Positions 54,992 through 64,000 of a stretch of 64,000 nt of DNA are shown piece after piece. Each line of letters begins with the position of its first letter. Position 1 is the first letter of the stretch. This DNA comes from Stemphylium vesicarium (Eukaryota; Ascomycota; Dothideomycetes; Pleosporales; Pleosporaceae), in the NCBI GenBank assembly GCA_004380135.1, contig QXCR01000204.1, positions 1-64,000 of the forward strand. The letters are read 5' to 3'. Both the position numbers and the translations under genes were made by a program. The notes below the pieces were generated by a model. The model was not told where the DNA came from. It worked only from the letters and a program-made list of their open reading frames with translations, and searched no databases.

Positions 54992-56424
54992 ATGGCGAAG
55001 CCTGAAGATGCAGCCTACTTACAGTCACAGCTGCTACCTCACAAGCTGGCTTTCAACGACCCCTCGAATCCCTCCACACCTGCTAGGGACACATCACAGG
55101 CTAAATTGTCTAATCTCGAATTCTTTCAGGAGCGCACTACATCATTCGACGGTCGTTCTTCCTGTTTTACTGCTAGAGTTGATACGGAAATGCAAGACTG
55201 TGGTGATAAGAATAACGGTGAGGCACTACTACAATACTGCAATACCTCAAACAATGCAACGATTGCAGGGTTTGCAAGTCCAAACCAGACGCCAAACGTA
55301 CCACCTACAGCTGGCGACTCAAACATAGATATGATGAACACTACGGACGGTAGACTCTCACTGGAATTATCATTCCAGGCAAGACTAGGCTCCTTATCAC
55401 CATCTCTGCTCTGTTCGGACTGGCATGGAAGCCCAAGGGATCAAACAGTATTCACGTTGCCTGAGGGAACTGCGAAGACTCATTGGCTTCACTCTTACGA
55501 CCAATTGAAACGTCTTTTTGGAGGAACAATGGAGCAGCTGGAGGGCGTGATTAGCATCGGCGACTCCTTCCTTCGGGAAGATGCACACACATTCATATCC
55601 AATTTCTACCGTAGATGGAGCCTAGAGGATCCTTGGTCTCGTCTCGCGGTTAAGAATCCAACATCCAGAGGTCCATTAACAGACAAAATACTCAGGAGCC
55701 TTCATTGTGCTGAGACGATGGAAAATGACTCCGTCGTTGACCCTGTCAAACTAAGAATGGCGCGGGTTCTTCTGCACCACTATCTTGAGCAAATGTGCAT
55801 CGAACTCAATAAAGACCGGAGTCAGTGCAAACTCTCCTCTGGTCGAGGTGTGGCTACCATGGCGAAGGATGCTGTGTTCGAAAAGATCTATGGCTGTCGT
55901 ATGAAGAACCTCCCTCTGAAGATAAGGAGAAGGTGCGAAGGAAGCTTCAAGTGGCACACGCGAATTGGCAAAAGGTGGTCTTACGTTGCCTCTCACCTTG
56001 GAATAGGGATCTTACTAACTTGCAGCCGTAAGCTAGAGATTCACATGTAAGATGTCTATCACAAGATTGGTACAACTGAACTAATCACGAACGATTGCCT
56101 AGCAATAATCCTACAATATTGTCTGATCCAGATTTAAGGATCCTTCTAACATATGTAGTAAATGGGTACCCAGAAAGCATTCACCTTAGCCGAATGGTAG
56201 ACACGCTAGTGACGTCTATAGTTGTGGGAGGCGTGCTGCCTTCTTGTTCGCAGGTAGATTATATAGCGAGTAGTATACGCGGATATAAACAGGAGGATGA
56301 GAGACTTTATGGGGAGCTCAAAGACGAATGGCAGTCATTGGAACTGCCTGGAAAATTTGTTCAGGCAATTTCCCCGCAGCAGTTGGGTCTAGCCGTTGAA
56401 CGTAACTTAACGTTAGATAATTAG
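54992..56424 (+). CDS. Hypothetical protein, paralogue B of the NLR-flanking pair
   Basis: Exons 54992-56046 and 56103-56424 give 458 aa from the chosen ATG (MAKPEDAAYL). It shares with paralogue A an N-terminal block (SQLLPHKLAFND), the middle MEQLEGVISIGDSFLREDAH, LRSLHCAETMENDSVVDPVK, RVLLHHYLEQ, KRWSYVASHLGIGILLTC and the exon 2 block LLTYVVNGYPESIHLSRMVD plus KDEWQSLELPGKF. The intron interrupts the same codon (AT|GT) in both. Homology upstream of the ATG, across CTAACTCCTTGTAG at about 54940-54953, suggests a missing first exon. Function unknown; no catalytic motif seen. The C-terminal region differs by an extra tail here. Confidence 0.68.
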
Positions 56425-56604
56425 ATAACCTATTGTTGCAGGGTTGTTGCAGAAGGATACGTCCTAAAGTTTGTCTAGCTCCAACCAAATGTACTTGTAA
56501 GTTAGAGAACACAATGTTAGTCAGACTAGTCCGAAGTAGTGCAAGACGACTGCCGCAACAAATGTGGCATCTAACTCTGGAAACACTAATTAGTCAACTA
56601 AAAA

Positions 56605-56912
56605 CGCCCTGCTCCTGAAAACGCTCTGCTCCTGAAAACGCTCGGCTCCTGAAAACGCCCTGTTGCTAGAAACGCCCTGCTCCTAGAAACGCCCCGCTCC
56701 TGAAAACGCTCTGCTCCTGAAAACGCCCTGTTGCTAGAAACGCCCTGCTCCTAGAAACGCCCCGCTCCTGAAAACGCTCTGCTCCTGAAAACGCCCTGTT
56801 GCTAGAAACGCTCTGCTCCTGAAAACGCCCTGCTCCTAAAAATGCCCTGCTCCTGAAAACGCTCTGCTCCTGAAAACGCTCTGCTCCTAGAAACGCTCTG
56901 TTGCTAACGCCC
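56605..56912. repeat. 17-bp minisatellite, about 17 units
   Basis: Units alternate between CGCTCTGCTCCTGAAAA-like and CGCCCTGTTGCTAGAAA-like forms in a higher-order pattern (part of a four-unit block is repeated). It ends beside the ankyrin remnant. Because the period is not a multiple of three, no long open frame results. Confidence 0.93.
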
Positions 56913-56954
56913 TAAGCCTTTGGAGCAGAGCGTTTCTAGTTTGCTGTATTCAGC

Positions 56955-57364
56955 GTCAATACACAGGATGGCTACTACGGCAATGCGCTCCAGGTAGCAA
57001 TTGGAGAGCGTCATGGACTGGTAACGATGATATACTGGAGTTGCTCTTACGTGCTGATGCCAATGTGAACGCAGAAGGTGGCTACTTTGGCAATGCTTTG
57101 CAGCCAGCAGCGTGGGGAGGAAAAATACACACAATGTGTCTGCTCCTCAAGCCCGGAGCGCAGCCGAATGCCCAGGGTGGTTATTATAGTAGTTCTCTTC
57201 AGGCGGCATCATGAAGAGGTCTCAAGCATGTCGTGCGTCTGTTAATTCAGCTGGGTGCTAGAACTGACGCACCAGGTGGACACTATGGATCGGCGATCAA
57301 AGCTGCGGGCATGGGAGGGCATCGCCTGTTGTTATGTCTGTTATACTGTTCATGTATCCACTAA
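56955..57364 (+). pseudogene. Ankyrin-repeat remnant
   Basis: Decayed ankyrin units of the fungal NLR type: VNTQDGYYGNALQVA, then after a frame change near 57025 DDILELLLRADANVNAEGGY, FGNALQPAAWGGK, CLLLKPGAQPNAQGGYYSSS, a TGA near 57213, and HVVRLLIQLGARTDAPGGHY before a TAA near 57364. The GGYYGNALQAA signature is typical of ankyrin domains in fungal NACHT/NB-ARC receptors. No start, no other domain. A scrap of a second receptor gene. Confidence 0.75.
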
Positions 57365-57463
57365 ACTATTAGGTCTTCGTTTGGGCATCTAGTAATGGCG
57401 TTGGGGGAAATTAACAAAGGCAACGTAGTGAATGTGATATAGCTAGATAGTAGACAACTCCGT

Positions 57464-58903
57464 TCATTCCTTGTGTGCTCTTGCTGCAACAGATCTCTCG
57501 TCTTCCAACAGCTTCCACACCCAAAGCTCGTCCCGAATCGCTGAAATGAGTTCACCAAGCCGTATAACATGGTCTTTATCCTTCGGACGCACTAGAACCG
57601 TCTGCAACTGCTCCTGTGCCCTGCGCCAGGCGTGCCCCAAAGTGACAACGTGGTCGTAGGGAAGACGACGCTCCGTGAACCCTAGCGTTTCCTTGATCTT
57701 ATGGGCCAGCTCACCAAAATCGAAGTCTTTAAGGGAGTTAAGGGTTCGAACGCGATGGTAAGCCTTCTGTAGGAGGAAAATCTGCTCTTGTATCGTCTGC
57801 TTCTGCTTTTCGACGAATGCTGGCTCGCCCCATCTGAGGACAGTCAGACCATCTGTACGGCGCTCTAATTCGGGATTGCGGGATTCAAGAACCATGAGTT
57901 CTAGAAGACGCGAATTAGAGGATAGCTCGGAGAATATGGCAGCGCTGTCGTCGTCGTTGTCGCCAAGTATGATAGGCGTCTCACGTGTGCCAAGGGCTTT
58001 GTGCTCACGAAGCCTACCCCGGGCTATCAACATCATCCGTTCGGAGAACTCAGCTTGGTAGGCTTCGACCCAGTCTCTACCACCCTGAAGGAATATGCGC
58101 GTTCCCTTGGAACTGAGTGGGGGCTTCCATCTGCATGCTCGCTTGGTGGACTGCGCCATGTTTGATGGGTCGAGGCTGTCGGTTTTCCTCTTTTTGGGAC
58201 TATCCGTCGTTGTCTTAGTCGAATGTTCTAAGGGCGCGGTACGTTTTGGTTGCGGCGACTGTAATTTCTGGCTGCGTTCGCGTCGCTGCTGGATTGGAGG
58301 CTGGGTGGGCGTGTCTGAAGACTGATTGGTGGCCGGTGAAAGGGCTGAATCCGGTAAAGAAGCTCCTTCCTGTGGCTCTGAAGGGCCGTCATCCGCCGTC
58401 GCTGATTCTGCAGGTTGACTTGCAGTGCGCTCTGATGACACGACGACTGCTTTGGCTTTGGTTCTGGCCTTGGCTTCGTAGAGCTCGTTGATCCTGAGTA
58501 TGATGACTTCTATAGGCTCAGGGTTCTCTTCCCTGGATGAAGCGGTATGGAAAGATGGCAGGTCCTCCTCGCGTAGTGATGGGGAAGTCGACGATTGCAC
58601 GTTCTTGCGATTGTTTGCTGTGATCGACGGAGGCACACTGAGGTGGCGAGTTGGCATCGTGAGCGTAGGCGGCTCATCTTCATGGACTCTGGTAGAATTT
58701 GATGGTGGAAGGCTGTGATGACGCGGTGGGTATCTCATGGTTGGACGCTGACCGACGCCAGACGCAGGCAAGGCGTCGGATGGTGGCAGATCTTTGGGCA
58801 GAACACGACACAACAACTCCGTCGGCATGGGTGCCAGTGCTTCGGGAGCCTGAGAGGATGAGGCTGCTGCTCGGGTTCTTAGATTGGTGCGGGTGATAGC
58901 CAT
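57464..58903 (-). CDS. Hypothetical nuclear-type protein, 479 aa, disordered N-terminus
   Basis: Single open frame; ATG 58903 (MAITRTNLRTRAAASSS) is the first true ATG. Residues 1-280 are Pro/Ser/Thr-rich and basic in patches (SPKKRKTDS, STKRACRWKPP), suggesting disorder and nuclear import. Residues about 310-330 hold TPIILGDNDDDSA, a hydrophobic core followed by acids resembling a SUMO-interacting motif. The last 150 residues are helical (ERRTDGLTVLRWGEPAFVEK, KQTIQEQIFLLQKAYHRVRT, RRAQEQLQTVLVRPKDKDHV). No known domain. It shares general layout, not clear sequence identity, with the gene at 60368-61756. Confidence 0.7.
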   Translation of the reverse strand: MAITRTNLRTRAAASSSQAPEALAPMPTELLCRVLPKDLPPSDALPASGVGQRPTMRYPPRHHSLPPSNSTRVHEDEPPTLTMPTRHLSVPPSITANNRKNVQSSTSPSLREEDLPSFHTASSREENPEPIEVIILRINELYEAKARTKAKAVVVSSERTASQPAESATADDGPSEPQEGASLPDSALSPATNQSSDTPTQPPIQQRRERSQKLQSPQPKRTAPLEHSTKTTTDSPKKRKTDSLDPSNMAQSTKRACRWKPPLSSKGTRIFLQGGRDWVEAYQAEFSERMMLIARGRLREHKALGTRETPIILGDNDDDSAAIFSELSSNSRLLELMVLESRNPELERRTDGLTVLRWGEPAFVEKQKQTIQEQIFLLQKAYHRVRTLNSLKDFDFGELAHKIKETLGFTERRLPYDHVVTLGHAWRRAQEQLQTVLVRPKDKDHVIRLGELISAIRDELWVWKLLEDERSVAARAHKE

Positions 58904-60161
58904 GGCTACTGGATGCTCGGGAAAGGTGCAACAAGTGTGTGGATGTCGAAGCAAGAGACAAGAGTGTGAGTGTCGAAGTGAGAGACAAGTGGTGCTCCAA
59001 GAGGGTCACAACGTCCCTATATATACGTCCGTACCGCTGCTAGTAATTGAAGTATGCCTTGCCACAGTAAGAAGGTTGGCAGAAGCGCCGTGTCAGTTTC
59101 ACTCTCCCTTCACGCATGAACTCGCGCCTGCATGATGAGATAGCCATCGGAAAGACCGAGGGCTATGCAACGTTCATGCGCTTTTCCATTGGTATGGGAG
59201 TGACTGAGAGCCTATGGATAAGGAGCACGCGGACGTTCCAACTCCTCAAGGCAGTCCATGCGGTTGATCGGCTGATACCCCGACGGCACAGGTGTTAATC
59301 CTGCTCGACTTGACAGCATTGATTGGTCTCAAGCACGGCCTGGGGGGGCCTGGACGATCTCCTTCACTCCATGCAGGCCGTCAGGCTCGTCACACTGTTT
59401 GTCACATCGAGGACACCCGAGATCAAGATAGGATTAGGGCTATAAACATGAGCCCCAATCAGAAGGTTTACGACTTAGGCTGGCGTACTCTTGTGATGTC
59501 TTTCGAAGAACTGTGTGCAGTTCGGCCATGCCCCGCTAAGAGCATGACGTTTCTTCATGATCTCCGTCTGGCTCTTAGTTGCGGTCGACGAGTCATTCTG
59601 GACATCCTCGGACCTCCATGATGATATCGTCAGCGCATGAGTGAGCGCGACACCCTGCTGTATCCTTAGTGGCGCAGAAGTATCATGCTTATGTCCATGC
59701 TGTTGGGCGAGAGTCGCCAGCGCTCCAGACTAGTTGAGGGATAGATTGCAAGGCCTCCGTATACCATGCATCACGTTCATGCACTCCATTGAAAACGCCT
59801 CGTGAACCTAGAGCTCCACGCCTCAGTGGCAAGATCATCATGCAGTCTATACATAGCCCTATCCTCGGTCATTCCCTGATGTAACCGTCACTCATGAGGC
59901 CGTTTTAGACTACGCCATGCTTGTGCCTCGTCCTTGTGCATTGACAGTGGTCTCCACCCGCGGACAGAGAAGCTGTGAGCGCATGGATCTGGAGCCCCTG
60001 GCGCCAAAAGCTCCAGGCTAATACGATGTAGTATGTCTCGTCAACGGGGCAAGGCATAATTGCTTAGGTGCCCTGCTGTTTGACGCATTCCGCCACAAAT
60101 TCGCACTTACTCAGCCCCATCACAGCCGCTGATCGGATATATAATGGAGCATACGACCCGT
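58904..60161. other. 1.25-kb intergenic stretch
   Basis: No gene recognised. Short open frames at 59116-59298 and 59292-59621 show no domain. It contains the 5' flanks of the two disordered-protein genes. Confidence 0.4.
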
Positions 60162-60260
60162 CTAGAAAGGTATCACCTTAAACACTTCCCACCCTCACAT
60201 AAGTTCGACTCTAGAAAGGAATCACCTTGGACACTTTCTGCCCTTACATACTTTCGACTT
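60162..60260. repeat. Two-unit tandem repeat of about 49 bp upstream of the 60368 gene
   Basis: Both units start TCTAGAAAGG(T/A)ATCACCTT and end with a TTCGACT motif; several substitutions between. It lies about 100 bp before the start codon, so in the promoter or 5' leader. Confidence 0.75.
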
Positions 60261-60367
60261 CAATCACCAACATTCGAGATACATCTACACTCTGAGGTAT
60301 GTCTTCTACCACGATTTGATACAATTTGGCTGATTACAATGCGATCGGAATCAGTACCACCAGCACC

Positions 60368-61756
60368 ATGAGTCACGAGCTGAGTTCGATAACCACTCGC
60401 GGAACAGACACACTGGACAACAATGTTTCCATTGCGTTAGCAAGTACATCTTGCGGCACGTCCTCTCCCTTGGAAGTACCTATCGTGGATCCACTTCCCT
60501 CAATGGACTTCGTATACTCGAGCAACGGCTCGCCCCCAGCCATGACCGACACGGCTGCTCCAGGCATCTTGTGCTTCAGTGACACTAGGGCGGTGCGGGT
60601 CGAGGGAGCGCTCGCTTGCGGCAGTATTCCCGAGATCGAGTGGCTTGACTCTCTATTTTCGTTCCCCGCGGACACGGTTCCAGTCCAGTCGGTGGACTCC
60701 GGATTAGTGGAAACGTCCATGTACTCCAGTCTTCCAGACCTACCAATCATGAGGTTGCCTCGGCATGACTATCAGCTCACGATGTCACCCATATTCATCT
60801 CGATGATGATCGAACCCACGCTATCTCTCGACAATGCGGCCCAAGATCCCTCGGCTGTTGGTTGCCATACATGTCTCAAGCTCACTGCGCCGACTTTGGA
60901 GCTGTCTTCGGTGTATTCTATCTCTTTTGATTGCGAGAAGACTAGCGAGCCTCGAGCTCCAGACTCACTTTCTGGAAGCTGTGCTCCCAGCGATCTCGGA
61001 GAACGTGCGACCGAAGAGATGCTGCACGAAGTCAATTTGGTCTCACTAGAGGCCGCTACTACCCTGCTGACACTTTCTACGGAAGATACACGGCCTGTCT
61101 CTCATCTGCCGGCCGACAGTATCAGCGCTAACTTGGAACCACGAGCGGACCATCCTTCGGGACAGCTTTCCATACGATCAGAGGACGTCGGAACCATTTG
61201 CGCTACTCCAATGCTCCCGACGCTTGACATCACAGGGTCTGGTAGCAGCGCCGATGATCCCGTAGTACTTGATGACAGTCTCGAAGATGTCGTCCCGAGC
61301 AGAAAAGACAAGAGAGCCAACCCGCGACCAATGCGACCACGGAAAAGGCCATTGGCTTCTGAAGGGTCGTTACTGTGGAGCGACCCTTTATTCAAGTATA
61401 AGAATACGGAATGCGCAAAGGACCTATTCGTAAGAGTCATTGCTTCGTGGATGGAACTTCGAAACTTGCCCCAGCTAAGCGCTGTGAAGATCATTGTTGA
61501 GTTCGACACCAGACTGAAGGATGTCGAAGCAAAGTACCGTGCCCTCTCGCAATTACGTATTGATGATCTTGTCGAGTTGCAGACTCAGTACATCCCGACA
61601 TCCCAAGCCGCTCTACAAAAACTCCAAAGCAAAGCCGACAAATACCGTGTGTTCCAGCTCCGAGGAATTTTTGATCAGTTGCGAACCTGCTCGGAAATAG
61701 CTAAGCTTTTAGAGGGGACGACATGCAAGCCTGCGAAGCGAAGGAGGAAGAGCTAG
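60368..61756 (+). CDS. Hypothetical protein, 462 aa, disordered with C-terminal helices
   Basis: Single open frame from ATG 60368 (MSHELSSITTRG) to TAG 61754. The first 300 residues are Ser/Thr/Pro/Glu-rich and low in hydrophobics. Then ADDPVVLDDSLEDV, another SUMO-interacting-like core with acids, is followed by a basic patch (RKDKRANPRPMRPRKRP) that looks like a nuclear signal. The last 130 residues form helices (LFVRVIASWMELRNLPQL, VEFDTRLKDVEAKYRALSQL, FDQLRTCSEIAKLLEG) and a KPAKRRRKS end. No known domain. The layout (disorder, SIM-like motif, helical end) parallels the divergent neighbour at 57464-58903, in a different order of basic patches. Confidence 0.68.
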   Translation: MSHELSSITTRGTDTLDNNVSIALASTSCGTSSPLEVPIVDPLPSMDFVYSSNGSPPAMTDTAAPGILCFSDTRAVRVEGALACGSIPEIEWLDSLFSFPADTVPVQSVDSGLVETSMYSSLPDLPIMRLPRHDYQLTMSPIFISMMIEPTLSLDNAAQDPSAVGCHTCLKLTAPTLELSSVYSISFDCEKTSEPRAPDSLSGSCAPSDLGERATEEMLHEVNLVSLEAATTLLTLSTEDTRPVSHLPADSISANLEPRADHPSGQLSIRSEDVGTICATPMLPTLDITGSGSSADDPVVLDDSLEDVVPSRKDKRANPRPMRPRKRPLASEGSLLWSDPLFKYKNTECAKDLFVRVIASWMELRNLPQLSAVKIIVEFDTRLKDVEAKYRALSQLRIDDLVELQTQYIPTSQAALQKLQSKADKYRVFQLRGIFDQLRTCSEIAKLLEGTTCKPAKRRRKS

Positions 61757-63823
61757 ATTTTGTTCTTCATAGATACATGTATAGCAGGAGACTGCGTTCT
61801 TAGCGAAGATGATCCTCGATCTCGCGAATGAAGCCTAGACGCCAAGACCCTGCACCTGCTCCATTTGACTCAGCTTCTCCAGAACTTCCCCGTGCCTCCT
61901 CACCAAGTACAGTCACTTTCTCGTCCAACTGTTCAGCTTTCGGTGACCCATCGGCATCCGTGTGCCTAGCTTCCCTCCGCGTCACCACCTACAGGCCTCG
62001 ATGGCGCCTCCGCCAATCAACTCACCCTCGTCTACCACGCATGAAGAGGGCAGTGCCGCCATTCTGAGCTGAGCCTTGTTATTGTCACACTACTGTTAGT
62101 TTGGTTCAGGACTCCTGTCACGTGATTGGTTCACCCGAGCACGCTCCACCTACTGTTTGTACTTGGACCGAGCAAACTTTCTCCTCGCAGTATATAGACT
62201 CTGCGCCCCCCAACTCTAGACAAAGCATCCGAATAGACACATACTTTCTCTGATCAACAACTACCAGGATCCTGTCACTAGCCGCGGTCTTGAGAGCGTG
62301 GCAGCATGTAGATCGTTGCAGATAAGGTCAGGCGCGGTCATTCCGGCATAATCTGAGTGGGGGCTTTACAACCTCAACAGCTCAAGAGGGTCAAGAAGCT
62401 GAACCTTGCCTTGCGTAGCGTACTTGCTAGGCAGCTGGAGTCAAGGAAACGAAATGCTAGCACCGGGGTGTCGCTCGGCGTCAATGGAATCGATGCATAG
62501 CTATTATGCCCTAATCTTCCGGGTCTTCATTTGAAGCTCTCCCGGTGTGCCACACGCGACGAGCGCAGCGTTATATCAGTATGAGCCTCGTCCATCCCTC
62601 TCAGACCGCCAGGATCCTGCTACTGCCCATAGTCTCGGGAGCGTGGCAGCATACATGCCGTCGCAGAAGGAGTCACGCGCAGTCATGCCTGTCTGTTTGG
62701 AGCGGAGGCTCTACCGCGAGGCGGCTCGCAGATCCTACAGCCTAAGGGGGTCTATGAACCGAAGTCTGCCTTGCATACGTCTGAAGTCAACCAAATGACA
62801 TGCCGACGCGGTTTGTCTTGGAGGGTGTTACTCGGCGTCTGTTGTAGCCACGTGGGCTGGATCACATGATATTCCATTGTAGCAGGCACTGCCCGGTGAG
62901 CAAGTGCACTTACCTCTAAGCCGAGAGCTCGTGTACCAAAACATCACACACACAACAACAGATAGCAATACAAGCGTTGATCCGCAGCACCCAATCCTAC
63001 ACTGCTCCCGCAGTTACATCTGTGGTAGTCAACGTGAGAGATTGATGGTTTCATGTAGGCGCAGCTGTGATTTCGCCTTGACCATGCACTTCTGTGTGCA
63101 TTAGTGGTAGGATACGGCGGGTTCGACGGGCACGGCAGCAAGGACTAACCTCTCCACAGAGTACACAATTGACCGAGCGATTCGCAGGGATAGAATAAGT
63201 GTGCGAGATTCTGGGAGGAGAAACCTGGCAAGCGCGGTTGTTCATTGGTAACAGCAAGTCTGGCGTGACTGTCCCACAGGCTTGCCGCAAAATGAATGTT
63301 GACGCCTCTGGGATATAGCATCCAGTTCATACCCTATCCTCCTCTTTGAGCCATGTAAGGGACTGGTAGGTCGAGAGCAAAAGCAGGCGATACGTGAAGC
63401 TGGTGATGGGAGTACTCCACGCTGGGGAGAGCTGGGAGCACGACCTGATGCGTTATGCGGAAGCAAGCATGCTGGCAGGATAAGGAGGAGAGGTTGATTT
63501 ACACCTAGCCGAAGTTGAAGGAGATAGATTTAGGTGTGGTCCGTGTGCTCAACATGGCACGTGCGCTACCAATAAGAGCCCTCACAGCTACGGTGTAGCG
63601 TCGAAAATCAGAAACATTGCTATGCAGGTTAAACATCTGCCAAGCTATGAGCCTCCACAGCGCCTCATGGACCGTCCTGTATTACCAGCCCCTCTACGTC
63701 GCTGTCCGCTGCAACATTCGACCGTACCGTACGTAAGTGAAGAGCAATTGGCCTGACAAAGCGACGATTAATGCGAGCTAGGCAGAACGGAAGGCAAGAC
63801 AATAATTGCGTAGCAGCACAGCT
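61757..63823. other. 2-kb stretch with a decayed direct duplication
   Basis: No intact gene recognised. Segments at about 62262-62490 and 62597-62850 are related in order and spacing: CCAGGATCCTG near the start, GAGCGTGGCAGCAT, a CGCAG/TGCAGA...GTCA block, CTGCCTTGC or CTTGCCTTGC, and TCGGCGTC at the end. Translations share SVAA and LPC blocks but both copies are broken. They look like an old tandem duplicate. A 62-codon minus-strand frame at 61988-61800 is acidic and without a domain. Confidence 0.4.
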
Positions 63824-64000
63824 CTACCTATAGTCAGCCTGCGCAACACCAATATTGGTCAGAACCAAGAAGCGTACCAAGAAAATCCACTGGTACCACC
63901 AGATTTCGTGGCTCTTAGCCGCAAGCGCTATAATAACAATGGCAATGCCGCCACACATCTGGACTGATGCTAGGAGTGTGTTTGTGGCGATCAAAAGCCA
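63824..64000 (-). CDS. Membrane protein, C-terminal end, partial
   Basis: Minus-strand frame entering at the window edge: WLLIATNTLLASVQMCGGIA is followed by another hydrophobic run IVIIALAAKS and HEIWWYQWIFLVRFL, then TAG at 63826-63824. Two or three membrane helices are likely. A GT...AG pair (GTACGC to GCGCAG) could remove 45 bp in phase near the end and give a shorter terminus. The rest of the gene is outside the window, so the family is unknown. Confidence 0.4.
   Translation of the reverse strand, partial: WLLIATNTLLASVQMCGGIAIVIIALAAKSHEIWWYQWIFLVRFLVLTNIGVAQADYR

Noticed and set aside
59116..59621. Two short plus-strand frames
   Set aside because: No domain, no consistent splice join between them, composition like the flanks.

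Overview
The window is from a filamentous ascomycete (Pezizomycotina). Genes carry short spliceosomal introns (mostly 44-62 bp, GT/AG, with recognisable CTAAC/CTGAC branch sites). The gene families are typical of these fungi: HET-domain proteins, a HET-NACHT-WD40 receptor, FunK1 kinase, BTB proteins, fungal pogo and copia transposons. A Dothideomycete is plausible but not proven. Several relics carry stop codons that are one C-to-T step from CAG/CAA/CGA, the pattern expected from RIP or cytosine deamination.

Region 1 (1-20.8 kb) is an expanded arsenic-detoxification cluster: two Acr2-type arsenate reductases (2397-3109 +, 9527-10153 -), ArsH (7994-9132 -), the arsenite efflux carrier ACR3 (10503-11823 +), arsenite methyltransferase ArsM (13237-14359 +), a decayed second ArsM-like gene (17071-18147), a Baeyer-Villiger-type flavin monooxygenase (14951-16641 -) with a truncated duplicate (3482-3794), and an MCT-family MFS transporter (4062-5572 -). 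Two paralogous alpha-arrestin genes with PPxY motifs bracket it (418-1997 and 19267-20796). The first lost its 5' end to a copia element whose 3' LTR now supplies an in-frame ATG. A pogo-type DNA transposon with 42-bp terminal inverted repeats sits 60 bp upstream of the MFS start. The expected flow is reduction of arsenate to arsenite (Acr2), export (ACR3) or methylation (ArsM), and oxidation of trivalent methylated arsenicals (ArsH). The roles of the monooxygenase, MFS protein and arrestins are inferred from position only.

Region 2 (20.8-41.2 kb) mixes live accessory genes (an unknown 292-aa protein, a 601-aa HET protein, a 314-aa BTB protein) with wrecks: a FunK1 remnant, a SET-domain fragment, a frameshifted conserved gene, and a 7.25-kb ruined UPF1-like helicase/triple CbbX-AAA gene whose start codon reads ATA and whose frame holds many point stops. 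An intact pogo-family transposase ends the region.

Region 3 (41.2-57.4 kb) is a self/non-self recognition island. A HET-NACHT-WD40 receptor (47748-52060) has 12 nearly identical 126-bp WD repeats differing at a few codon positions. It lies between two roughly 600-bp inverted repeats made of the 5' end of a pogo-type transposon, with the (frameshifted) transposase inside. The whole 8.26-kb unit is bounded by TA dinucleotides and looks like a composite element carrying an immune receptor. Two paralogous unknown genes (42432-44111, 54992-56424), a patatin fragment, an ankyrin remnant and two minisatellites surround it.

Region 4 (57.4-64 kb) holds two disordered, low-complexity proteins of unknown role, a decayed duplicated segment and the end of a membrane-protein gene. 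No tRNA or rRNA gene was recognised by eye.
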